From: Methylobacterium sp. WL1
GTDB lineage: Bacteria; Pseudomonadota; Alphaproteobacteria; Rhizobiales; Beijerinckiaceae
Reading direction: 5' to 3'
DNA: 64,000 bases
NCBI RefSeq assembly: GCF_008000895.1
Contig: NZ_CP042823.1
Coordinates: forward strand, 6,036,501 to 6,100,500
The translations under genes were made by a program, and so were the position numbers. The notes under the pieces are model-generated. The model saw only the letters and a program-made list of their open reading frames with translations. It was not told the DNA's origin and ran no database searches. Below, in pieces: positions 57,187-64,000 of this stretch; within the stretch, counting starts at the first letter, position 1; the number at the start of each line of letters is the position of its first letter.

Positions 57187-58544
57187 GCCGGTCTCTCGTA
57201 CCTCCCAAATTCCGTCACGGTGTTCCCCGGCGCGAAGGCGGCGGCGAGCCCGACGGTCTTGGCCCTTCCTAACCGCTCCATCACCGCCTCGATAGGGAGG
57301 TGCATCGCCGGCTCATCGCCCGGCGCGCCGCCGATGACGGCGCCGTAGAGCCCATCCCGGCCGACCAGGGTCAGGTCGGCCGGGCCCGGCCGGGCGCAGC
57401 CCTTGGCACAGCCGGAGACGTGGGCCACGCGCCCCTCCAGGCCGAGTGGCGCGAATATCGTCGCGAGAAGCGCGGCATCCACGAGCGTCGGCGTCGATCC
57501 GGAGGCGCAGGCCGGCGCGCCCGTACAGGCGGCGACGCTGCGCCGCGGATCATCGGGGGCGATGATGAAGGTTCGGGCCAGAGCGGTGAGATCGGCGGCG
57601 GACGGATCCTGACGCGGCAGCAACACGAAGCCGCGAGCCGGGGACAAGCGGATCTCCTCGGCGCCGAGGCGAGCGGCAAGGTCCACGAGGTGGTCGAGGG
57701 CAGCGGCTGTGCAGCGACCGAACGGCGCATCCACGGCGAGCATTGATTGGCCCGGCGCCAAAGATGTGACGCCGGTCAGCGGCGAGAAAGGCGCTCCCTG
57801 CGGAGAGACTCTACCGCACCCGCTCTCCCGCATGGGAGGGGGGACTTGCACCTGCATCGCGAGCCGAACGGCATTCTCCACCGCGCCGAACTCATCGGGC
57901 GACAGATCGCGCATCCGCCGCCGGCCGGTCCGGGCGAAGGCGTTCAGCAGCGCTGCGACCGCCGCCGGTGCCTCCTCCCGGGTACAGGCGACGAGATCGT
58001 GAAGACCGTGCTCCGTGGCGACCGCAATCCCGACATCGCCGGCGGCACAGGGGAACATACGGACATCGCCCTCAGGCACCTCCGCACCCAGGCGCCCTTC
58101 GACCACCACCAGCGTCTTGGCCGGCAGCTCCGCCACCGCGAGTCCCGCCGCCTCCACGGCACGCGCGAGGGCCGGCACATCGAGCGTTTCCGCGGAATCG
58201 CGGCCGGCGAGCGGGTTGGTGAGCGTCAGCCGCTGCGGACCGCCATCGCTGCGCGCGTCGCCGAGGCCGGCGGTTTCCAGCAGCCGGGCGAGCGGCGTGC
58301 GCGTCGCCTCGGACACGCCGCGGATCTGGAGGTTGGCGCGGGCGGTGAGGTCGAGATGGCCATTGCCGAAGCGACGCGCGCCGTCGGCTACGGCGTGTGC
58401 TTGCGCCAGGGTCAGGATTCCGAGGGGCGGATGCACCCGGGCGAGCAGGCCGTCGCCGGTGGGCATCGGGCGGCTGAGCCCCGGGCACCAGCCCCGGCGC
58501 GCGGGCGCCTGGGGCAGAACCCTGCGATGGGTGGAGGCGCTCAT
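57183..58544 (-). CDS. cobG: Precorrin-3B synthase
   Basis: 453 aa from ATG 58544. Sulfite/nitrite-reductase-like repeats: RRGWCPGLSRPMPTGDGLL, DLTARANLQIRGV, and the [4Fe-4S] ligands CTGAPACASG and CAKGCARPG. CobG hydroxylates precorrin-3A with oxygen, which marks the aerobic pathway. Residues about 235-258 (PPMRESGCGRVSPQ onward) are not typical of the family and coincide with a palindromic DNA repeat. ATG overlaps the cobN stop. Confidence 0.92.
   Translation of the reverse strand: MSASTHRRVLPQAPARRGWCPGLSRPMPTGDGLLARVHPPLGILTLAQAHAVADGARRFGNGHLDLTARANLQIRGVSEATRTPLARLLETAGLGDARSDGGPQRLTLTNPLAGRDSAETLDVPALARAVEAAGLAVAELPAKTLVVVEGRLGAEVPEGDVRMFPCAAGDVGIAVATEHGLHDLVACTREEAPAAVAALLNAFARTGRRRMRDLSPDEFGAVENAVRLAMQVQVPPPMRESGCGRVSPQGAPFSPLTGVTSLAPGQSMLAVDAPFGRCTAAALDHLVDLAARLGAEEIRLSPARGFVLLPRQDPSAADLTALARTFIIAPDDPRRSVAACTGAPACASGSTPTLVDAALLATIFAPLGLEGRVAHVSGCAKGCARPGPADLTLVGRDGLYGAVIGGAPGDEPAMHLPIEAVMERLGRAKTVGLAAAFAPGNTVTEFGRYERPA
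57793..57845. repeat. Palindromic repeat element inside cobG
   Basis: Contains CTCCCTGCGGAGAG and, 20 bases on, CGCTCTCCCGCATGGGAG followed by a G-run. The core CCCCCTCC, 4 bases, CGGGAGAG (minus strand) recurs in cobN. The insertion keeps the cobG frame. Confidence 0.6.
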
Positions 58545-61500
58545 TCGGCGGCCTCCGGCATCAGCGCGTCGGCCGGCAGCGCGTTGCGCCGGCTGTGCCA
58601 CAGGCCACGGTCGCGGGCCTCGTCGAACCGCTCCAGGATCGCCCGGGTCGCGGCTGGGTTGGCGGCACGCAGGCGGTCGAAGACGTCGGCATCGGCAATC
58701 CAGGCCGCGTAGAGGCGGTCGAAGCCGGCATCGGTCACGGCGTCGCTCGCTGCGGCCAGCACGAACACGGCGTCGAGGCCCTGGGCCAATTCCTGCGCGC
58801 CGCGGTAACCGTGGCGGAGCTGGCCCGCGATCCAGCGGGCGTCTGCCAGGCGGCCACCGATCAGCCGGGCTGCATCCTCCCGGGCGGTGCGGGCCTTTGG
58901 GCGGTCGGGAACAGAGACGTCGAGGCTGTACAAGGTGGGGCTGGCGCCCTGGAGCGTGGCGGCGGCCGCGAACCCGCCCATGGCGTCCACCGCGGCATCG
59001 CCGTCGAACAGGTCGCGCTCGGCCACGTCGAAGGCGTGCAGATAGGCGTCCGCCGCCGCGATCCGGGCGCCGAACTCCGCGTCCGGCCCCTCGCGGTCGC
59101 CGTAGGCGTGGCTGCTGGCCGCGAGGTAAGCCCGTCCGAGATCGGCCCGGACGTCCCAGGCGCCGTCGAGGGCGGTGGCGGCCGTGCCGGCGCCGTAGCG
59201 ACCCGGTGCCGCGCCGTAGACCCGGGCGGTCGTCTCACCACGGCGGCGCGCCGCGGCCAGGGGATTCTCACAATCCTCCTCGTCCCGTTCGGCCACCGCA
59301 CGGGCGGCGCGATCGAGCAGCGCCAGCGTATCCGGGAAGGTGTCGCGGAACGCGCCCGAGACGCGGACCGTCACGTCGATGCGCGGCCGGTCGAGCATCG
59401 CCAGCGGCAGCACCTCGAAGCCGGTGACCCGTGTGCTGGCATGGTCCCAGATCGGCCGGACGCCCATCAGCGCCAGGGCGTGGGCGACGTCCTCGCCTCC
59501 GGTGCGCAGGGTCGGCGACGCCCAGAGATCCATGACGATCCGGGCCGGGTACTCGCCCTCGTCCTGGAGGTAGCGCGTCACCACGGAGGCGGCGGCCTTC
59601 TCGCCCAGCAGCGCTGCGGCGCGGCTCGGGATCGCCCGTGGGTCGAGGGTCGCGAGGTTGCGCCCGGTGGGCAGCACGTCGGCACGGCCGCGGGACGGCG
59701 AGCCCGCGGGGCCCGGGGGCACGAAGCGGCCGTCCAGGGCCGCCAGAAGGCCCGCCCGCTCGCCGGCGGCGCTCGCCAGGACCGTCTCCCGTGCATCGGC
59801 CGGGGCGCGCCCGAAGACGTGAAGCCCGTCGCGGAACGTCGTCTCGCCAAGATCGCAGAGATGGGCGTCGAGGCGGGTGAGCGCCTCGTCCATGGGCGTG
59901 TCCGGCCCGATCCCGGCGCCCGACATCAGCCCCGCGGCGTCCGCATCCTCAAGGATCGCGGTGGCGATCAGTCCGGCCCGGCGCGGATCGAGCACGCTGG
60001 CGGCGGAATACTCCTCCACCAGCTCGCGCAGGCGCGCGGCCTCCGGCGAGAGGGCGTGCACCTCGGTATCGGGGGTGAGATGGCCGAGGGCGATCCCGCC
60101 CAGCCGGCGCTTGAGCGGTGCGGCCTCGCCCGGATCGTCGACGATGAACGGGTAGATGACCGGCAATCCGCCGACGCAGAGCGTTGGAAAGCAATCCGGC
60201 GAGAGCGCCACCGTCTTGCCTGGCAGCCACTCGGTGGTCCCATGGGTTCCGAGCTGCACCAGCGCGTCGAAACGCTGCCGGAGCCCGAGGTGGAACGCCA
60301 AGTAGGCGTGGGTCGGGACGCGCTCCGGATCGTGGTAGCCGGTCTTCCGATCCGGGTCGCGGCCGCGGTCGGGTTGGAGGAAGAGCGCGATGTGTCCGCC
60401 CGCCATCCCAAAGGCGTCGGTGTTCGCGCCCCGGCCCGCGAAACATGCGGCGTGCTCCCCCTCCTGCACGGGAGAGGGGACCGGCGATGCGATCGGCCGC
60501 GGGCGTATCCGGTCGGCTGCGGTGAGCGGAGGGGCCGCCGCATCCGCCGTGACCATCCGGAACCGGAAAAGACCACCGCGGCACGTCGGGTCGTCCGCTG
60601 GCTCGCCCCAGGCAGCCGTCAGCGCTTCACGCTGCGCCGCCGGCAATCCGGCGAGCCAAGCGACATAATCCCCCAGCGGTACCGCGAAGCCCGCCTCGCC
60701 CTCGGTGAGCGCCTGCATCAGTGCAGCCGGCTCGGGCGGCAAACCGGTCGCGTAACCCGACCCGGCAAGATCAGAGAAAATCGCGCGGGCGCTTTCGGGC
60801 GTGTCGAGGCCGACCGCGAAGCCGGCCCGGCCGCCACGGGCGGGATAATCGGACAGGACGACGGCCACCCGCCGCTCGGCCCGGGGGAGGGCGGCGAGAC
60901 GCAGCCAACCCGCCGCCCGTTCGGCCAAGGCTTCGATGCCGGCCGGATACGGAACCGCCCGGCGCTCGGCGAAGCCGGCGACCTCGGCGGCCTCTTCCTT
61001 GAACGAGATCGGAAAGCCGGAGAGTCGGCCATCGAATTCCGGCAGGGCGACCTGCATCGCGAGGTCCGCAGCCCCGAGGCCGCGCGCCGAGGCTTCCCAG
61101 GCCGCCTGGGGCGAGCCGACCGTGTAGGCCTGAAGTACCGGGCAATCGGCGCCGTCGAGGACGAAATCGATCCCGTCCTCCCGCGCCGAGAAGGCGGTGG
61201 CGGCGATCACCAGATCCGGTTTGCGGGCGCGCACGGCCTCGGCCACCGCCCGGGCCGCCTCCGGCTCCTTCAGGCTCGACACCGCCATCGGCAAGACGCC
61301 GATCCCGCGGGCGCGCAGGGCCGCGACCAGGGTGACGAACGGCGCGGTGTCGCCGCCCAGCACCGCGGAGCGGTAGACCAGGAGCAGGGCCAAGGGCGCC
61401 TTTGCCCGCATGTCGGCCAGCGGCACCGCCGTCTCGGCCGCCGCGACGGCGACACCCAGGGGCAGCGCGCCACAGCCCGGGCACCAGGGAAACCCCCGCG

Positions 61501-62014
61501 GCAGCGGCTGAGGCGGCTCGACCGTGCCTCCCGCGCCGACCCGGACGGCCAGGAGGCCCAGCATCCGCCGCAGGTTCTCCGGGCCGCCGGCGCGAAAATA
61601 GCGGTCGAGCTGCTCGGCCAGATCCGGGTCGGTGGAGAAGCCGGCAAGGCGCGGGTCCGGCCGGTCGTCGCCCGGCAGCACCGCCAGCACGACACCGTGC
61701 ACCCGCGCCGCGGCGGCACAGCGCTCGATGCCGTAGCGCCAGTAATCCAACCCGCCGAGGCAGCGGATCACGACGAGCTTCGCGCGGGCGACCACGCGCT
61801 CGACGTAGAGATCCACCGACATCGGGTGCCGGAGCTTGGCGAGCTTTGCGAGCCGCAGGCTCGGCAGCCCGGGCTCGCCGGCATGGGCCTGCCCGATGCC
61901 CGCGAGGTCGCTGTCGGTGAACGAGAGCACGACGAGGTCGCCCGGCTCCTGCCCGAGATCCACCGCCGCCTCGCCCTCGTCGAGGGAGACCGTATCGATG
62001 CGGACGAGATGCAT
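58541..62014 (-). CDS. cobN: Cobaltochelatase large subunit CobN
   Basis: 1157 aa, start MHLVRIDTVSLDEGEAAVDL. A ChlH/BchH-like protein: VVIRCLGGLDYWRYGIE near the N-terminus, QLGTHGTTEWLPGKTVALSP and DLWASPTLRTGGEDVAHALA in the middle, and AYGDREGPDAEFGARIAAAD towards the end. With CobS and CobT (not in the window) and ATP it inserts Co2+ into hydrogenobyrinate diamide. Residues around 510-530 (PVPSPVQEGEHAACFAGRG) are encoded by a palindromic repeat and look like an insert. Confidence 0.96.
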   Translation of the reverse strand: MHLVRIDTVSLDEGEAAVDLGQEPGDLVVLSFTDSDLAGIGQAHAGEPGLPSLRLAKLAKLRHPMSVDLYVERVVARAKLVVIRCLGGLDYWRYGIERCAAAARVHGVVLAVLPGDDRPDPRLAGFSTDPDLAEQLDRYFRAGGPENLRRMLGLLAVRVGAGGTVEPPQPLPRGFPWCPGCGALPLGVAVAAAETAVPLADMRAKAPLALLLVYRSAVLGGDTAPFVTLVAALRARGIGVLPMAVSSLKEPEAARAVAEAVRARKPDLVIAATAFSAREDGIDFVLDGADCPVLQAYTVGSPQAAWEASARGLGAADLAMQVALPEFDGRLSGFPISFKEEAAEVAGFAERRAVPYPAGIEALAERAAGWLRLAALPRAERRVAVVLSDYPARGGRAGFAVGLDTPESARAIFSDLAGSGYATGLPPEPAALMQALTEGEAGFAVPLGDYVAWLAGLPAAQREALTAAWGEPADDPTCRGGLFRFRMVTADAAAPPLTAADRIRPRPIASPVPSPVQEGEHAACFAGRGANTDAFGMAGGHIALFLQPDRGRDPDRKTGYHDPERVPTHAYLAFHLGLRQRFDALVQLGTHGTTEWLPGKTVALSPDCFPTLCVGGLPVIYPFIVDDPGEAAPLKRRLGGIALGHLTPDTEVHALSPEAARLRELVEEYSAASVLDPRRAGLIATAILEDADAAGLMSGAGIGPDTPMDEALTRLDAHLCDLGETTFRDGLHVFGRAPADARETVLASAAGERAGLLAALDGRFVPPGPAGSPSRGRADVLPTGRNLATLDPRAIPSRAAALLGEKAAASVVTRYLQDEGEYPARIVMDLWASPTLRTGGEDVAHALALMGVRPIWDHASTRVTGFEVLPLAMLDRPRIDVTVRVSGAFRDTFPDTLALLDRAARAVAERDEEDCENPLAAARRRGETTARVYGAAPGRYGAGTAATALDGAWDVRADLGRAYLAASSHAYGDREGPDAEFGARIAAADAYLHAFDVAERDLFDGDAAVDAMGGFAAAATLQGASPTLYSLDVSVPDRPKARTAREDAARLIGGRLADARWIAGQLRHGYRGAQELAQGLDAVFVLAAASDAVTDAGFDRLYAAWIADADVFDRLRAANPAATRAILERFDEARDRGLWHSRRNALPADALMPEAAE
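60452..60484. repeat. Palindromic repeat element inside cobN
   Basis: The plus strand holds CCCCCTCC, TGCA, CGGGAGAG, GGG, the same core as in cobG but in the opposite orientation relative to the gene. It is in frame and encodes PVPSPVQEGEH. Confidence 0.6.
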
Positions 62015-62043
62015 GGCGCGCTTCCTAGGCCCCGCCAGATCGG

Positions 62044-62079
62044 GCGCGCGCGCAGAGTCTCAGCAAGGGAGCGCGCGCG
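62044..62079 (-). other. GC-repeat hairpin between cobW and cobN
   Basis: Alternating GC tracts of 10 and 9 bases (62044-62053, 62071-62079) can pair around a 17-base loop, just after the cobW stop. It could slow or partly end transcription ahead of cobN. Alternating GC could also form Z-DNA. No cobalamin riboswitch motif is seen here. Confidence 0.4.
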
Positions 62080-62086
62080 ATCGCGA

Positions 62087-63121
62087 TCATCCCGCGAGCG
62101 CCGCGGCGACGGCGCCCTGGTCGAAGCCCTTCAGGCCGATCACCACCAGGCGACCGTCCCGGTTCTCGCCCGCCCGCCAGGGCCGGTCGAAATGGTGGGC
62201 CACGCGCCGGCCGACGCCCTGCACCACGAGGCGCATGGCCTTGCCCTCGACCTCGGCGAAGCCCTTGATCCGCAGCACACCCGCGGCCTCGGCAGCCTTC
62301 TCGACGCGGGCGGCGAGGTCGCCGGCCGTGACGGCCGGACGAATCGGCAGGGCTACGGTCTCGAAGTCGTCGTGGTCGTGGTCCTCGCCGTCGCCGTGAT
62401 GCGAGGGGCGGGCGTCGAGGTCGTCCTCGGCCGCGGCGCCGAGCCCGAGCAGCACCAGCGGGTCGATGGCGCCGTTCTCGGTCTCCACCACCTTCACGGC
62501 GCGGGGCAGGTGAGCCTCGACCTCGGCGCGAACCCGGGCGCGGGTCTCGGCGTCGAGCAGGTCGGACTTGTTGAGCACGACGAGGTCGGCACAGAGGAGC
62601 TGGTCCTCGAACACCTCCTCCAGCGGGTTGTCGTGGTCGACCGCCGTGTCGGCGGCGCGCTGGGCGGCCAGGGCCTCGGGATCCTCCGCGAAGGCGCTCG
62701 CGGCCACGGCCGGCCCGTCCACCACGGCGACGACGCCGTCGACGGTGACCCGCGAGCGGATGGCCGGCCACTGGAACGCCTGGACCAGCGGCTTCGGCAG
62801 GGCGAGGCCGGAGGTCTCGATCAGGATGTGCTCCGGCGGCTCGGCGCGACCGAGCAGGCTCTCGAGCGCCGGCACGAAGTCGTCGGCGACCGTGCAGCAG
62901 ATGCAGCCGTTCGGCAGCTCCACGATGGAGTCCTCGGTGCAGCCCTCGACGCCGCAGGCGGCCAGGAACGACTTGTCGAAGCCGACATCACCGAACTCGT
63001 TGACCAGGATCGCCAGGCGGCGGCCCTTGGCGTTCTCGATGACGTGGCGGACCAGCGTCGTCTTGCCGGCCCCGAGGAAGCCGGTGACGATGGTGCAGGG
63101 GATCTTGGTCACGATGGTCAT
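62087..63121 (-). CDS. cobW: CobW, COG0523 GTPase metallochaperone
   Basis: 344 aa from MTIVTKIPCTIVTGFLGAGK. G3E GTPase: P-loop GFLGAGKTTL, metal motif GCICC, NKSDLLD guanine motif, and a His/Asp-rich patch (HHGDGEDHDHDD) before the C-terminal CobW_C domain. It is thought to deliver Co2+ to CobN using GTP. Start overlaps the DUF1636 stop by 4 bases. Confidence 0.96.
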   Translation of the reverse strand: MTIVTKIPCTIVTGFLGAGKTTLVRHVIENAKGRRLAILVNEFGDVGFDKSFLAACGVEGCTEDSIVELPNGCICCTVADDFVPALESLLGRAEPPEHILIETSGLALPKPLVQAFQWPAIRSRVTVDGVVAVVDGPAVAASAFAEDPEALAAQRAADTAVDHDNPLEEVFEDQLLCADLVVLNKSDLLDAETRARVRAEVEAHLPRAVKVVETENGAIDPLVLLGLGAAAEDDLDARPSHHGDGEDHDHDDFETVALPIRPAVTAGDLAARVEKAAEAAGVLRIKGFAEVEGKAMRLVVQGVGRRVAHHFDRPWRAGENRDGRLVVIGLKGFDQGAVAAALAG

Positions 63122-63516
63122 TCCGCAGCCTCCAAGGTGCCGGCCGGAAGCGGGCGGGGATCGGGAAAGGGCGGGATGCGGGCGATCACGCCGGTCTTGA
63201 ATGCGGCAGGGCGCTCCCGCCAGGGCACGATGCCGTCCGGCGTCGCCGCGTAGGTGGCCAGCCCGTCCAGGATGGTCGCCGCCGACTCGGACGGGTCCAT
63301 GTCGCCGTAGACGTAGGTCCAGCGGGTCTCGGACGCGACCGCCACGGAACAGGGCCGCTTGCACACCGACAGGCACTCGACCCCCTCGATCCGCAGCTGC
63401 CCGGACGTGTTGCGCGCGCGCAGGGCCTCGAGCAGGCGCGCGCCGGCCCGGGGCCCGTCCGGATCGTCGCCCGGGCGGCGGCAGGTCGTACAAACGTAAA
63501 GGACGGTCTCAGGCAT
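63118..63516 (-). CDS. DUF1636 metal-binding protein
   Basis: 132 aa from ATG 63516, with TGAGG 5 bases upstream; an ATG at 63531 overlapping the cbtA stop is the alternative. Thioredoxin-like ferredoxin-type protein with Cys in VCTTCRRPGDD and SVCKRPCSV, the DUF1636 signature. It almost always lies next to cobW and cobN, so it probably handles cobalt or electrons for the chelatase. Confidence 0.88.
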   Translation of the reverse strand: MPETVLYVCTTCRRPGDDPDGPRAGARLLEALRARNTSGQLRIEGVECLSVCKRPCSVAVASETRWTYVYGDMDPSESAATILDGLATYAATPDGIVPWRERPAAFKTGVIARIPPFPDPRPLPAGTLEAAE

Positions 63517-63523
63517 GACGGCC

Positions 63524-64000
63524 TCAGGCATGCACCGTCCCGCGTGCGTTTCCACGGCCGAAAGCCTGCCAGGCCCAGCCGAAGCCGAGGCCGATCAGCA
63601 TCCAGAAGACGAAGCTGATCGCCAGCGAGCGCGCCGCGAACTGCGCCGCGAGTGCCGCGGGAAGCTCCGAGGACACCTCCGCAGCCTGCGGCGCACCGGC
63701 GACGTGCGGCGCCACGATCAGCACGAGGCCGCCCAGGATCGCGATCAGCGAGCGCCGGACCGTGATCAGGTACAGGCCCATCCCGGTGGCGGCGGCGGTC
63801 ATCACCCACCACGCCTGACGGGCGGCGAGCGGTGCCGCCTCGCTGCCCGGCAATTCCGGCGGCAATCCCAGGCCCGGGGCCAGAGCGACGCTGGCGAAGC
63901 CCGCGATCGCGAACGCGACACCGACCTGCCGCGTCGGCTCACGGCCGCAGGCCAAGATCACCGCACCGAGCAGGAGGGCGTAGCCGACCCCGCCCACGAG
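63524..64000 (-). CDS. cbtA: Cobalt transporter subunit CbtA (5' end off window)
   Basis: Partial: the frame is still open at the right edge, and CbtA proteins are about 230-250 aa versus 158 codons here. Several membrane helices are visible (GVAFAIAGFASVALAPGL, AWWVMTAAATGMGLYL, AILGGLVLIVAPHVAG, FVFWMLIGLGFGWAW). The PHVAGAP stretch is a conserved CbtA feature. Imports cobalt for the cobalamin pathway; cbtB and a B12 riboswitch are often just upstream, outside the window. Confidence 0.85.
   Translation of the reverse strand, partial: LVGGVGYALLLGAVILACGREPTRQVGVAFAIAGFASVALAPGLGLPPELPGSEAAPLAARQAWWVMTAAATGMGLYLITVRRSLIAILGGLVLIVAPHVAGAPQAAEVSSELPAALAAQFAARSLAISFVFWMLIGLGFGWAWQAFGRGNARGTVHA

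Noticed and set aside
58595..63253. Very long plus-strand open frame (over 1500 codons) opposite cobN and cobW
   Set aside because: A shadow of GC-rich codon use in the real minus-strand genes; its translation is Arg/Gly/Ala-rich with no recognisable domain.
50409..64000. Cobalamin riboswitch within the cob cluster
   Set aside because: Genes are almost all overlapping and no B12-box or long leader is seen; a riboswitch would be expected beyond the right edge, ahead of cbtB/cbtA.

Overview
The window is a high-GC stretch of alphaproteobacterial chromosome, most likely Methylobacterium or a close relative. I infer this from overall gene content: an aerobic (CobG/CobN-type) cobalamin cluster, a methylmalonyl-CoA mutase small subunit, an ffs gene just upstream of dnaX, and a paired hsp20 and DUF1150 gene. 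Nothing here identifies the species. There is no rRNA, tRNA, intact mobile element or CRISPR array.

Layout. 1-4.4 kb: an ArsR-type regulator (cut by the left edge) diverging from an SDR oxidoreductase across a palindromic operator, then an RsbQ-like hydrolase overlapping a PAS-PAS hybrid histidine kinase. 5-9.5 kb: small uncharacterised proteins and an exbB-exbD-tonB energy-transduction unit on the minus strand. 9.7-10.7 kb: an Hsp20 gene behind a sigma32-like promoter and a ROSE-type RNA thermometer, then DUF1150. 10.8-15.4 kb: hydrolase, glycosyltransferase, infC (ATT start), moeB-like, DUF1186. 15.4-20.1 kb (minus): rpmI-rplT-pheS-pheT, with a hairpin after rplT and a decayed HEPN gene between pheS and pheT. 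20.4-24.1 kb: a GT4 glycosyltransferase and an amylo-alpha-1,6-glucosidase.

24.4-33.8 kb: dapE, then def-fmt-truA (minus), recR, pckA, a rearrangement scar (MarR and EamA remnants), ybaB, dnaX (frame-broken in this sequence), 4.5S RNA and a PepSY protein. 33.9-44.8 kb: yifB/comM overlapping a PP2C-kinase fusion, a GST, two small exported proteins, mutA, uppP, then an overlapping GST-queG-NAD(P)-binding protein run. 44.8-49.5 kb: znuB-znuC and a small membrane protein diverging from zur, a polyprenyl-phosphate sugar transferase, and a HmuQ-like haem monooxygenase.

49.9-64 kb: an XRE regulator behind a 24-bp near-perfect palindrome, then the cobalamin cluster on the minus strand in transcription order cbtA(partial)-DUF1636-cobW-cobN-cobG-cobH-cobI-cobJ-cobL-cobE-cobM-cobB, with cobK inserted on the plus strand. 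These genes import cobalt, build and contract the corrin ring, methylate it, amidate it and insert cobalt. Most of them overlap by 1-4 bases. The B12 end product is used by methylmalonyl-CoA mutase (mutA here) and QueG (here), so the window holds both maker and users of the cofactor. Two short palindromic repeats lie in frame inside cobG and cobN.
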